This document shows positions 7,946-16,800 of a stretch of DNA of 64,000 nt, piece after piece. The notes under the pieces were generated by a model. It made no database searches. It was not told the DNA's origin and was given only the letters and a program-made list of their open reading frames with translations. The position numbers and the translations under genes were made by a program. The DNA is from JACJWR01 sp964547485. GTDB lineage: Bacteria; Actinomycetota; Actinomycetes; S36-B12; UBA10799. The stretch covers positions 73,882 to 137,881 of the forward strand of contig CAZJNU010000001.1 of NCBI GenBank assembly GCA_964547485.1, written 5' to 3'. The number at the start of each line of letters is the position of its first letter. The first letter of the stretch is position 1.

Positions 7946-9157
7946 GTGGCAGAGATCGACACCGATAAGGCCCATCCGCCGCTGACAATCGCATCCGCGC
8001 TCACCCCGGTGCGGGCGATCGGGATTTTCGTGCTGGAGTGCCGTCCCTGGGTGCTGGGTGTGCTGGCACTTGCGCTGGCCATCATCCGCAATGGCATCCA
8101 CTTCGACATCGGGACTGTCGACTTCGTCGCCGGGGCCCGGGAACTACCCGCCCCGCTCGGCTGGTTTTCGTCGTCCTGGGGGCCCATGTTGGTCGGTCGC
8201 ATCACCGGGATCGACCGTTCCGTCTGGGCGTGGAACGCCGGTTTCCTGGTCGCCACCTTGGCCGCCCTGACCGCCGCCGTTGTCGTCATCCTGCGCAAAC
8301 CGACGCCCCGGCACCGGATGGCGGTGGTGCTACTGGCCTGCAGTCCGCTGCCCGCCGTCCTGCTGTACGGCGTCGGCCGGTACGACCTGTTCCTGATCAC
8401 TGGCTCAGCCCTAGTCGCGCTATCGCACCGGTGGTGGGCGGTCACTCTGGGCGCCCTGATCGCCTGCAGCTCCAACCCCGAGCAGTCGATTGTGACCGCT
8501 ATCGCGCTATTCCTGGTCTCGATGGCGCCAAGGTTCCGGGCCAAACGGCGGCACGCGCTGATCTTCCTCGGAATAGCGATCGTGAACTGGGTCGGGGTCT
8601 CGCTCTGGTTCGCGATGTACGACGTCGAGGCGTCCCGGGCGTTGCTGTTCCCGGCCTGGATCGCGCAATCCGTGTCGGGTTTCGTCTACGCCTTCCCGAT
8701 CAGTCTGTACTCCTGGTACGGGGCACTCTGGCTGGTGGTGCTGTTCGTCATCGGCTCGCTCACCGGCAAGTCACGTTGGTGGGTGATCACCGGGCTGTTG
8801 CTGCTGCCCGGAATCTTCACTGTGACGACGCTGGACGGGACCAGGGTGTTCGTCTGCGTGGCGAGCGCAGCCGCCCTGTTCGTGGTGCACGAGCAGTTGC
8901 ACGAGATTCGACATGGCGAAGTCGCCACCCTGCTGCCGTCACCGGTCAGATCCGGGCCCGATCCGGGCAATGTGGCCGCGTTCGCCGGCATCGTGGTGTG
9001 CGCCATGATCTTCCTGCCGAGCCTGTTCTACTACGGATTCAACGGCGAGATCGCCTCACCTTGGGAGATCTGGCATGGCCTGGGCGACCAGCAGTACAAG
9101 GCTTGGGACGACCTGGTGAAACTGGTGATGCGCAACTACCTGGGGCTGGAGCCCTAA
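7946..9157 (+). CDS. Polytopic membrane protein of unknown family
   Basis: About 403 residues starting at a GTG that follows the MarR stop by 9 bp. About eight to ten hydrophobic segments are visible: residues 28-50, 75-120, then pairs through to residue 300, with a final one near 350. A short soluble tail ends NYLGLEP. The loop after the first segment contains FSSSWGPMLVGRI. The general layout resembles GT-C type polyprenyl-sugar-dependent glycosyltransferases, but the diagnostic N-terminal Asp/Glu loop is not clear, so no function is assigned. The operon position suggests MarR control. Confidence 0.7.
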   Translation: MAEIDTDKAHPPLTIASALTPVRAIGIFVLECRPWVLGVLALALAIIRNGIHFDIGTVDFVAGARELPAPLGWFSSSWGPMLVGRITGIDRSVWAWNAGFLVATLAALTAAVVVILRKPTPRHRMAVVLLACSPLPAVLLYGVGRYDLFLITGSALVALSHRWWAVTLGALIACSSNPEQSIVTAIALFLVSMAPRFRAKRRHALIFLGIAIVNWVGVSLWFAMYDVEASRALLFPAWIAQSVSGFVYAFPISLYSWYGALWLVVLFVIGSLTGKSRWWVITGLLLLPGIFTVTTLDGTRVFVCVASAAALFVVHEQLHEIRHGEVATLLPSPVRSGPDPGNVAAFAGIVVCAMIFLPSLFYYGFNGEIASPWEIWHGLGDQQYKAWDDLVKLVMRNYLGLEP

Positions 9158-9334
9158 CTTCTCGGACGGCATCCTTGCGATAACTCAACGCGTATGCCCA
9201 GTTACACTTCGAGTATTTCGGATTTTCACCCAGATGGCACAGCCTCCTCGGGGTTAATTTGACGGCCTCCCTGGTTGAAACCATGCTCCGCAGAGTCTCC
9301 GACTTCGGAGACGCTGGCCAACGGGGAGTGTGTG

Positions 9335-12292
9335 ATGACTCGAATTGCGACGATAACAGTGGCCGCGGCCGCCTTGGTGGGGGCCACTTTGGTGCCGATC
9401 AGTTCGGCTGCCGCCGCTGCGCCCCCAACCGGCGTGGTGGCGTCGGTTGATGCGATGTTCGCGGCGGCCGCGGAGAGCAATCCGACGCCGCCACGACCAA
9501 CCGCCAGCAGCCCTGCGGAGGTGACCGCGGCCGGGACCCGCGGTGACTTACGTGCCCCGGTGGGCCTCAGTGTTTCCCCGAACCCGGTTGCCCAATTCTC
9601 GCCGACCTCGCTGACGGCCAGGACCACGCCGCCGGCCCCCGGCACAACCCTCGCCTTCCAGGCCTATGGCTACACCCGCTCCTCGGTCTGGCGCACGATC
9701 GGCACCGCCAAGGCGAATGGCTCGGGTATGGCGGGGTTCCGGTTCACACCCTCGACGGCAGGCACTCTGCCGCTGCGGGCTGTCAACACGGCCACGGGTA
9801 AGACCAGCAAGAGCGTTATTTTGACCGTGACACCGGTACTCCATCCCACAGCGGTGGCCGTCGGCTGGCCCAGCGGTACGCAGGAGGTCGACAAGTCCTA
9901 CAAGGTGCCTGTTCAGATCTCACCGAAAGGGAAGATCGGCGTCCAAATTCAACGCCAGTTGACCGGATCGGGAGTCAGCGCGAGCGCGGCTGGCCGCTGG
10001 ACGAACATGTACGCCGGTGGTGGCACCACAAATGCCAACGGGGTCGCCTCTCTGCTGCTGAACATTCCCGATGCCCGCCCGTCCAACTTCCGAGTCGTCA
10101 CCACCGGTCCAGGTGCGATCGGATCGATTCCGCGCGCTAACACCGCGAGCGCCTTCGGCACTGCGCTGTACAACGTGCCACTGCAGTTGCCGACGACACC
10201 CGGACAGCTGGTCAAGGCACAGGAGTTGACCACCGGAAACGCCGGTCCGGGGTTCCCGTTGACCTACCCGAAGTCCCCACTCGCGGAGTTGTCCAGCTTC
10301 GGCCTGACAATGGGCCAGGTGGGGAATGCGGGCAATCCGGCCTGCACTGTGGACACCTCGCCACCGGCCGAATGCACCATTGGCAACCAGATCGACCCGA
10401 GTCTGCAGCCGGCCAAGCAGTTTCGATTCCTCTACTCGGATAGGCGGATGGTCCCCAACGACTGCCCGCTTGCCCCGGGCGGATCGCACGGCAACTGCAC
10501 GGTGACGGCCAACGCGCGCACGGAAGCGGCCAGCGCGATGGTGTATGTACCTTCCAACGCGCAGCCCGGCGCCAAGGTTGTGGCCTGGGCCCACCCGACC
10601 TTGGGCCAGAACAACGATTGCTCCGTGACGCGCGGGGTGGGTCGTTCGAAATGGACAGTGCAACTCAGCCCGACAGCCCCCGTGGCCGCCGGGCAGACGG
10701 CCCTCACCATCAACGGAAACGTCAGCGGTCTCACCGGTACAGGTGCTTTCGCCTCAACCGTCACCGGAGCCGGGATAGCCCCCGGGACCACCGTCGCCTC
10801 GGTCAAGGATCAGGTCGTCACCCTGAGCACCGCCACCACCGGCACCGTCTCAGGTCCGCTGACGTTCAGTGAGAGCGCCCTCGGCGGTGCCTCGTACAAC
10901 CTCACCGACATGGAAGGGTTCCTGGACCAGATGTTGGCCAAGGGATACGTCGTCGTGATGCCCGACTACCTGGGCATCGCGGTCAACGGTCCAACCAGCG
11001 TGCAGAAGACCTACATGGTCGGCCAGCAGGAATCACGTGACCTCTACTACGCGGTCAAAGCGCTGCAGACTCAGGCGAAGCCGATCGTGGGTTGGCCTGG
11101 GATCCCGCGACCGGGCAATCAGTTCGTCACGATGGGACATAGCCAGGGCGGCAGTGCCGCAATGTGGGCCGGGGTCGACAAGAAGACGCTCGACCCGGAG
11201 ACGGGCCTGAACCTCGTGGGGGTCACAGCCGTGGCGCCGGCAGGCGATCTCAACACGATCACCTCCTTCCAATGGGACAAGTCCGAAGCCTGGGTGCTCG
11301 GACCTGAACTGCTGGGCACGTATGCGTCCTACCTCCCGCAGCTGGCTGCGCAATACCCGATCCTGAGCTCCGCAGGGCGGGCGATGCAGTCCACGCTGGC
11401 CAACGTCTGCATCAGCCAGGCGTCGGCGGTCGCTCCCCCGAATACGGCGTTCCTGCAGAATCCCGCGGGGTCGGCGTTTCCCTCGTTCCTGCGGTGGGGC
11501 TATGTATTCTTCGGTCAGACCCCGGTGATCGAACAAGGTCACATCAACTCCTTCCCCCTCGACCTGCCGTTGAACCTGGTGGCAGGCCAGGGCGACAACA
11601 CCGTGCTGGCCCAACCACTGGCGGCGCTCCAGCAGAGTTTCTGCAAGGCAGGGGCGAAGATGACCGCCTACTGGACTCCCGTGCTCGCTGGCTGGGTGCC
11701 GGGGTTCGCTGCGATGTTGGGCTTCGGTAGTACCGTCCCGGCGGCGGCGAACCACACGCTGGTGCTGGGTTGGCCGTTCGGTAACAACGTTGGCACTGTC
11801 GAGAATCCGGTACCAGAACTGAGTGCAGGCTCACTGGTGTCCTTCGCAGAAGGTCGATTCAACGGCACGCCGTGGGTCAGCGACTGCGCTCAGTACCAAC
11901 AGCAGATGCCACAGCAGACGTTCTACAACCCAGGCACCAACATGTTGCCCGGGACACCGCCGAGCATCGACAGTTGGTACATCAACACCAACATCAACTC
12001 CTACCAACCCCCGCTGCCGTTCGGGTTGCAGGACTGGCTCGGGTCCAAGGGGATGCCGGCACCGGTCGGCAACAATCCGGCGCCGGCCGGGGGCGACTTA
12101 CAAGCGAACTCCGGCTGCCTGTACTCATGGGGAGATCCGGCCGATTTCAAACAGGCCGATCCGAACACCCCGACGAACCCTGCCTGCACCCAGTTCGGGC
12201 TCTTCCCCTGGGGTCAGTACCTCTACTTCACGCACGACGTGGAGGCCGGGTCCTGGGGTATCTATCCCACCAACGGGACTTATCACTACTGA
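9335..12292 (+). CDS. Large secreted lipase-like alpha/beta hydrolase
   Basis: About 985 residues with a signal peptide (MTRIATITVAAAALVGATL, cleavage near ISSAAAAAPP). Residues 60-300 look like a Thr/Pro-rich linker and a beta-rich, Ig-like domain. The hydrolase domain starts near 335 and shows KVVAWAHPTLGQ, GYVVVMPDYLGIA and the nucleophile elbow GHSQGG (Ser about 603), the pattern of secretory lipases (LIP family). An insert of about 80 Thr/Gly-rich residues (about 435-515) splits the domain between WAHPTLGQ and the lid region. Start chosen from GGGGAG 7 bp before the ATG at 9335. It acts outside the cell on lipids or esters; the substrate is unknown. Confidence 0.8.
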   Translation: MTRIATITVAAAALVGATLVPISSAAAAAPPTGVVASVDAMFAAAAESNPTPPRPTASSPAEVTAAGTRGDLRAPVGLSVSPNPVAQFSPTSLTARTTPPAPGTTLAFQAYGYTRSSVWRTIGTAKANGSGMAGFRFTPSTAGTLPLRAVNTATGKTSKSVILTVTPVLHPTAVAVGWPSGTQEVDKSYKVPVQISPKGKIGVQIQRQLTGSGVSASAAGRWTNMYAGGGTTNANGVASLLLNIPDARPSNFRVVTTGPGAIGSIPRANTASAFGTALYNVPLQLPTTPGQLVKAQELTTGNAGPGFPLTYPKSPLAELSSFGLTMGQVGNAGNPACTVDTSPPAECTIGNQIDPSLQPAKQFRFLYSDRRMVPNDCPLAPGGSHGNCTVTANARTEAASAMVYVPSNAQPGAKVVAWAHPTLGQNNDCSVTRGVGRSKWTVQLSPTAPVAAGQTALTINGNVSGLTGTGAFASTVTGAGIAPGTTVASVKDQVVTLSTATTGTVSGPLTFSESALGGASYNLTDMEGFLDQMLAKGYVVVMPDYLGIAVNGPTSVQKTYMVGQQESRDLYYAVKALQTQAKPIVGWPGIPRPGNQFVTMGHSQGGSAAMWAGVDKKTLDPETGLNLVGVTAVAPAGDLNTITSFQWDKSEAWVLGPELLGTYASYLPQLAAQYPILSSAGRAMQSTLANVCISQASAVAPPNTAFLQNPAGSAFPSFLRWGYVFFGQTPVIEQGHINSFPLDLPLNLVAGQGDNTVLAQPLAALQQSFCKAGAKMTAYWTPVLAGWVPGFAAMLGFGSTVPAAANHTLVLGWPFGNNVGTVENPVPELSAGSLVSFAEGRFNGTPWVSDCAQYQQQMPQQTFYNPGTNMLPGTPPSIDSWYINTNINSYQPPLPFGLQDWLGSKGMPAPVGNNPAPAGGDLQANSGCLYSWGDPADFKQADPNTPTNPACTQFGLFPWGQYLYFTHDVEAGSWGIYPTNGTYHY

Positions 12293-12294
12293 TA

Positions 12295-12348
12295 GGCACG
12301 CCGCTGGGTGGGGAGTCGAAATTCCGACTCCCCACCCAGCGGCGTGCC
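12295..12348 (+). terminator. Perfect 24-bp inverted repeat after the lipase gene
   Basis: The left arm 12295-12318 pairs without mismatch to 12325-12348 round a 6-base loop (AAATTC). It begins 2 bp after the lipase stop. There is no U-tract, as is usual in high-GC actinobacteria. The stem is much longer than most terminators. Confidence 0.7.
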
Positions 12349-12815
12349 ACGGTCGACTGCCGTTGATGCTGCGCCCCCATATCCGATGGCAAGCCAAACC
12401 GCACCCCGGAAAACACCAGCAGACTACTGGGTTATGGGTAACCTCCGCGGCCACGCAGTGACAGCATCATCCTGTTCGAATTGTTCGCGTCGTAGACGTG
12501 CAACTCGAGGAGCAACAGCACGAGAAGCTGCGGCGGAATCGGCGCAGCAGAGTGCACGGCGAACTCGCTTGCCGCAACGGATCTGCCGACGCTGGTCGCG
12601 AGCAACCCTTGAATATCAGCGCAGACGCCCAGTTCCTGACCCCACGCCACAAGGGCAATCCCGTCGTGAGTCTCCCATCCTGAACTTCCCGTACAAGCGT
12701 CGCAGCGGCCCACCCGGAGCCGGGTCTGAGTGCAGACCCAGATCGCGGGCGATTGCCTTGGGTAAGCGACTCCAGCCGAGCCGGCGGGCGTCGAGGGGGT
12801 ATGAACGCAACGATA
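12349..12815. other. 467 bp with no convincing gene
   Basis: No open frame here has both a credible start and consistent codon use. On the minus strand, fragments such as RRLGWSRLPKAIARDLGL and DGIALVAWGQELGVCADIQ lie in different frames downstream of rnpB. They could be remains of a decayed gene, but I cannot identify a family. Confidence 0.4.
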
Positions 12816-13203
12816 AGTGACAAGCCGGCCTGTAAGCCGGATTCTGTGCCGCTGACGCGGCGGCGACCATCCATCTGGGAGCAGTGTTGCCACCGCCCTC
12901 ATGCGATCTACCCGCAGACATCGAGCGGGCCGCTCGTCTGCGCAGGCCGCTCTCGCGACCCTTGTGATCTTGCTCCAGGTGGGGTTTACCTAGCCGCCGC
13001 AGTCACCTGCGGCGCTGGTGGTCTCTTACACCACCGTTTCACCCTTGCCCCGCGTATCGCGAGGCGGTCTATTCTCTGTGGCACTGTCCCGCGGGTCACC
13101 CCGGGTGGGCGTTACCCACCACCTTCACCCTGTGGAGTCCGGACTTTCCTCGACCGGCCGAAGCCGACCGCGGCCGCCCGGCCGACTTGTCCCCTCGAGG
13201 ATA
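12816..13203 (-). ncRNA. rnpB: RNase P RNA, bacterial type A
   Basis: This is the catalytic RNA of RNase P, which matures tRNA 5' ends. On the minus strand, GAGGAAAGTCCGGACTCCAC (forward 13134-13153) is the near-universal CR-I/P4 region. The 3' end reads ACAGAATCCGGCTTACAGG (forward about 12828-12846), the conserved P4-proximal and terminal segment. GGTAAACCCCACC (forward about 12977-12990) is the conserved CR-IV region. The length of about 388 nt fits type A. Ends are estimated to within about 10 nt. Confidence 0.93.
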
Positions 13204-13291
13204 CCCGTGTGACTCAATTCACGGTTACGTACGCACCCGACTGGGCATCGTATGAACAAGACGAACGGGCTGGCAACGGCCCTCCGAGCAG

Positions 13292-13333
13292 GACGAAGCC
13301 CCCTCCATTCTTGGCTATGGAGGGGGCTTCGTC
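13292..13333 (-). terminator. 16-bp hairpin downstream of the phosphatase gene
   Basis: 13292-13307 pairs perfectly with 13318-13333 round a 10-base loop. It lies between the minus-strand phosphatase gene and rnpB. It probably ends transcription of the Nif3-phosphatase operon before rnpB. The 244 bp between it and the phosphatase stop holds nothing I recognise. Confidence 0.6.
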
Positions 13334-13577
13334 GTCTGATCAGTATCTCGGGGTCTCGTCGTCGGCCACGGATGCGACGTGCGAGTCCGGGTCCGCATCA
13401 GGATTGTTCGGCTACCAGTTGCGTTACTCCCGATCCCTAGTCGATTCGCTGGTGCGACGAATCGCACTGTTCAGACCCCACGAGTGTGCTCGCGTGGGCA
13501 GTTCGAGACAAGACCAGATCGGTCGACCACCATATTTCGGCACCTCCGGTCGACCTTGCTGTCATCCGAACGGACGA

Positions 13578-14192
13578 TCAGCCCAACCGATCCAGGCAGG
13601 AACCCCCGTCGGCCCACAGTCGAACATCGCACCAGCCTCCCGGTTGGACACTGATCCGCTGGACTTCGGTCAGTGGCAGCCTCAGTACCCGCGCCACCAC
13701 CAATCTGACCGTGCTGGCATGACCGACCAACAGCCAGGTCCGCCTCTGCGACGACTGCAGCCGGGCGAGGTACCCGCGCAGGGCCTCGTCTCGCTGGGTG
13801 AGGGCCGAGCCGTTTGGCGGCGCAACTGCGGGATCCATCAGCCAATCCCGCCAGCGGACCGGATCCCCAGCACGGGCGTGGGCCGCCGACCGCCCTTCCC
13901 AGTCGCCAAAATCCACCTCAGCCAACGCCTCGACGCCCTCCGGACCATCAACCACTTCGAGCCGCCAGCTCGCGATCAACGCATCGAGGGTCTGACGCGC
14001 ACGCAGGGCCGGCGAGGACGCCGCCACGATTTGGCCCACGGTCGGCGGGCACTCCAGCCCGCTCAGGTCGCGACGACCGGGTTCGCTCAGCGTGGGATCG
14101 GCCGCACCCACTCCCCACCCGTTGTAGACCTTGCCCGTCAACTCGGTGGCGCCGTGCCGGACAACGATCAGACGTAGTGGCTCAGTTGCCAC
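13578..14192 (-). CDS. Histidine phosphatase (phosphoglycerate mutase-like)
   Basis: About 204 residues starting at GTG 14192, inside the end of the RNase HI gene (11-bp overlap). Seen: the catalytic LIVVRHGATELTGK (Arg-His-Gly), AASSPALRARQT, the acidic VDFGDWEG and the second histidine in LLVGHASTVR. In M. tuberculosis the matching domain is fused to RNase HI in one protein, Rv2228c. Here the two are separate overlapping genes. The substrate is uncertain; alpha-ribazole phosphatase-like activity (CobC) has been proposed for this branch. Confidence 0.85.
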   Translation of the reverse strand: MATEPLRLIVVRHGATELTGKVYNGWGVGAADPTLSEPGRRDLSGLECPPTVGQIVAASSPALRARQTLDALIASWRLEVVDGPEGVEALAEVDFGDWEGRSAAHARAGDPVRWRDWLMDPAVAPPNGSALTQRDEALRGYLARLQSSQRRTWLLVGHASTVRLVVARVLRLPLTEVQRISVQPGGWCDVRLWADGGSCLDRLG

Positions 14193-14655
14193 GATCGACG
14201 GCCCGGACAACCCCGGCGGCCTGGGCATCGAGGACCTCGTTGACCAGAGCGTCCGCTCGCTTGTTCTGCTCCCGCGGGACCCACTGGTATTGAACGTTGT
14301 CCGATGGGTAGGCGCGCCGTGCCTTGTTGGCGAGTTCCTTCATGTCCGGGTGTTTGATCCGCCAGCGACCCGACATTTGTTCCACCACGAGCTTCGAGTC
14401 CAACCTCGCCTCCACGAGTGGGGCTGCGGCCGCCTCCCCCGCTTGCTCGGTCTGCGTAGCGATCCATTCCAGTCCGGCCAGCAGGCCGCGGTATTCGGCC
14501 ACATTGTTGGTGGCCACGCCGATGACTGCTGCAAGTTCTCGCACGACCACCCCTCCCCGCAGGATGACTGTGCCGTATGCGGCCGGTCCGGGGTTCCCGC
14601 GGGATCCGCCGTCCGCCTCGAGCACATACTCCACCCCGGGATTGCGTGGCGTCAC
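14182..14655 (-). CDS. rnhA: Ribonuclease HI
   Basis: Cleaves the RNA strand of RNA-DNA hybrids, removing R-loops and primers. The 157-residue product has the four acidic active-site positions: Asp in LEADGGSRGNPG, Glu in NNVAEYRGLL, Asp in ARLDSKLVVEQ and Asp in KRADALVN. The start is GTG 14655, which overlaps the upstream stop as GTGA; an in-frame ATG at 14694 is further upstream, within the preceding gene. It lies in the four-gene overlapping operon and is stand-alone rather than fused to the phosphatase that follows. Confidence 0.9.
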   Translation of the reverse strand: MTPRNPGVEYVLEADGGSRGNPGPAAYGTVILRGGVVVRELAAVIGVATNNVAEYRGLLAGLEWIATQTEQAGEAAAAPLVEARLDSKLVVEQMSGRWRIKHPDMKELANKARRAYPSDNVQYQWVPREQNKRADALVNEVLDAQAAGVVRAVDRGN

Positions 14656-15392
14656 AATCCAGACTCCGAGGTGCGAATCAGGATGCTGCGGCACTCCGGA
14701 CAGCGAATGACCTCGTCCGGGGCCGCGGCCGCGATCTCATCGAGATCTCCCCTCGGCAGGTCCAGTTGGCAGGCCTCGCAGCGACCCCGCCGGACCATCG
14801 CAGCGCCGGTGCCGTTGTCTGCCCGAATCCGGGCGTAAAGCTCGAGCAGTTCGGTCGGTACCGGTGCCGCGGTCGTGTCACGCACCTGACGCAACTCAGT
14901 GAACTCAGCGTCCAGCAGCGCCATTGCCTCGTCGCGGGCGGTGACTGCGGCCGCCAGTTCTTCCCGCACGCGATCTGTCTGGGACAGGAGCTCAGAGTGC
15001 TCGGCCTCGGCATTCTCGAGCGCCTCCATTGCGACCAGTTCGTCATCCTCCAGGGCTGACTGTCGTCTCGCCAGGGTGGCGACTTCGTGCTCGAGGTCGG
15101 CCAACTGCTTCGACGAGGTCACTTGGCCGGAGTTCAGCAGGTTCTGGTCTCGGTCGGCCCGGGCGCGCACCTGGGCGACATCGGCCTCCGACTTGCGCAC
15201 CTCCCGCGCCAGATCCGAGGCCCGGGTCGCCGCAGCCGTGGTGTGGTCGCGCAGCGCCGTGTCTCGCGCGGTAAGTTCCGCCACCCGGGTCGTCTCCGGC
15301 AGAGTCCGGGCCCGATGTCGATTCCGTTCGATGTCCAGATCCAAGTGTTGGACCTCCAACAGGATCAACTGGCTGGTTGGTTCGGCCTTCAC
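14652..15392 (-). CDS. Coiled-coil C4 zinc-ribbon protein
   Basis: 246 residues. Residues 20-190 are a long charged helical coiled coil (EVRKSEADVAQVRARADRD and similar). The C-terminus carries a zinc ribbon with two CxxC knuckles, GRCEACQLDLP and IRCPECRSIL. This is the conserved actinobacterial family represented by Rv2229c, always near nif3. A nucleic-acid-binding or scaffold role is usually assumed but not established. It overlaps the Nif3 stop by ATGA and the RNase HI start by GTGA, so translation is coupled. Confidence 0.85.
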   Translation of the reverse strand: MKAEPTSQLILLEVQHLDLDIERNRHRARTLPETTRVAELTARDTALRDHTTAAATRASDLAREVRKSEADVAQVRARADRDQNLLNSGQVTSSKQLADLEHEVATLARRQSALEDDELVAMEALENAEAEHSELLSQTDRVREELAAAVTARDEAMALLDAEFTELRQVRDTTAAPVPTELLELYARIRADNGTGAAMVRRGRCEACQLDLPRGDLDEIAAAAPDEVIRCPECRSILIRTSESGL

Positions 15393-16597
15393 AGGACTCT
15401 CCTCGGCTGGGCACTGCGCAGGTGGGCTGTCCAGGGGTCCGTCACGATCTCGGACACCCGCACGGTCACGCTATCCGGCGTCGACAGTTCGGCGGGCAGC
15501 AGATCGGCTACCTGCTGACACCAGGGCCATTCACTGGCCCAGTGTGCGACATCGACCAGTGCCGCTCCACCCCGACCGAGGTGCTCGTCGGCGCGATGGT
15601 GGCGAAGATCCGCAGTGACGAAGACATCCGCGCCGGCCGCCGCCGGCAGCAGCGAGTCGCCTGCGCCGCCGCACACTGCGACGGTCGACACGATCCGGTC
15701 AGGGTCACCGGCAACCCGAACTCCGTGCTCGGTCCCGGGCAGCGCGGCCACCACCTCGGAGGCGAATTCGGCCAGCGTTCGGGGAGTCGGAAGGTGGCCG
15801 ACCCGACCGATGCCGGTGACGGCGGGCGCAGCGGTGGTCGGCAGCACGAAGTAGGACGGCTGCTCGTAGGGATGCACTGTCAACATGGCCGCCAGCACAC
15901 GGTCCCGAACCGACCGCCGCACCGACATCTCGACTCGTTGTTCGACCACCTCGGACCGCTCCCCCGGCCGTCCCAGCCAGGGGTCACCGTCGACTGGCAC
16001 CTCGAAGGTGCCAGTCCCGGAGACCGTGAACGCGCAGCGCGTGTAGTCGGCGATCCGGCCCGCGCCGGCCGCGGCCATCGCATCGATCATCGGCCCGATG
16101 TGAGTGTCGGGAACGTACACAACGATCGCCTCGGTGGGGTCCGAACTCTCCGCCGCCGAGGTCAACGGCCGAAGGTCCTGCAAGCCCAGCGCCTCGGCCA
16201 ACGCATCCGATACCCCAGGTCGGGCGGCATCGGCGTTGGTATGTGCACTCAACAGCGCGCAGCGGGCCTCGATCAGGTCTGTGATCACCTCACCCTTGGG
16301 GTCGGTCGCCGACACCGAGTGCACCCCAGTCAGCAGCAGCGGGTGGTGGGTGATCAGCAGATCCGCCCCCCAGCCGATCGCCTCCGCCACCACCGAAGCG
16401 ACAGGATCGACGGCCACCAGAACGCGCTGCACGCTCCGGTCCGGACGACCACAGACGAGCCCGACAGCGTCCCAGTCCTCCGCCAGCGCCGAGGGGTAGA
16501 GCCGTTCCATCGCAGCCACCACGTCGCCCACTGTGACCGGGGTGCCGGGGACGGGCGGGTGGGCGGCAGGCGTGCCAGCGGAGATCGGCGCAGTCAT
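15389..16597 (-). CDS. Nif3-like dinuclear metal centre protein
   Basis: 402 residues, matching the long form of the family (Rv2230c type) with a central PII-like insert. Metal-binding residues are visible in WGADLLITHHPLLLTG (His-His) and in LLSAHTNADAARPG, plus a C-terminal block containing VFVTADLRHHRADEH and VDVAHWASEWP. It is often annotated as GTP cyclohydrolase 1 type 2, but the true activity of this family is unsettled. First gene of the overlapping operon; its start lies about 75 bp from the divergent tRNA-Val. Confidence 0.9.
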   Translation of the reverse strand: MTAPISAGTPAAHPPVPGTPVTVGDVVAAMERLYPSALAEDWDAVGLVCGRPDRSVQRVLVAVDPVASVVAEAIGWGADLLITHHPLLLTGVHSVSATDPKGEVITDLIEARCALLSAHTNADAARPGVSDALAEALGLQDLRPLTSAAESSDPTEAIVVYVPDTHIGPMIDAMAAAGAGRIADYTRCAFTVSGTGTFEVPVDGDPWLGRPGERSEVVEQRVEMSVRRSVRDRVLAAMLTVHPYEQPSYFVLPTTAAPAVTGIGRVGHLPTPRTLAEFASEVVAALPGTEHGVRVAGDPDRIVSTVAVCGGAGDSLLPAAAGADVFVTADLRHHRADEHLGRGGAALVDVAHWASEWPWCQQVADLLPAELSTPDSVTVRVSEIVTDPWTAHLRSAQPRRVL

Positions 16598-16672
16598 GGC
16601 AACAACTTAGGCGGAACCGCCGGATCCGGGGTGGACTGCCCTGCGCCGAACGGCTCGCGTACCCTCGACCGC

Positions 16673-16745
16673 GGGCCCGTAGCGCAGCTGGTAGCGCGCC
16701 CCGCTTACACCGGGAAGGTCGTCGGTTCGAGTCCGGCCGGGCCCA
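16673..16745 (+). tRNA. tRNA-Val (anticodon TAC)
   Basis: 73 nt folding as a cloverleaf. Acceptor GGGCCCG pairs with CGGGCCC, discriminator A, T-loop TTCGAGT, anticodon loop CTTACAC. CCA is not encoded. The anticodon stem has one mismatch at its outer pair (C-A). A small 7-bp hairpin with arms AGTTACC and GGTAACT follows at 16749-16767 and may end transcription. Confidence 0.93.
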
Positions 16746-16800
16746 CTGAGTTACCCCCGAGGTAACTACCGTCATGCCACGGCCGGCCGCCGAGGGTCGT

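Noticed and set aside
12753..14177. 474-codon frame on the plus strand
   Set aside because: It runs through the RNase P RNA and the phosphatase gene; the composition is shadow-like.
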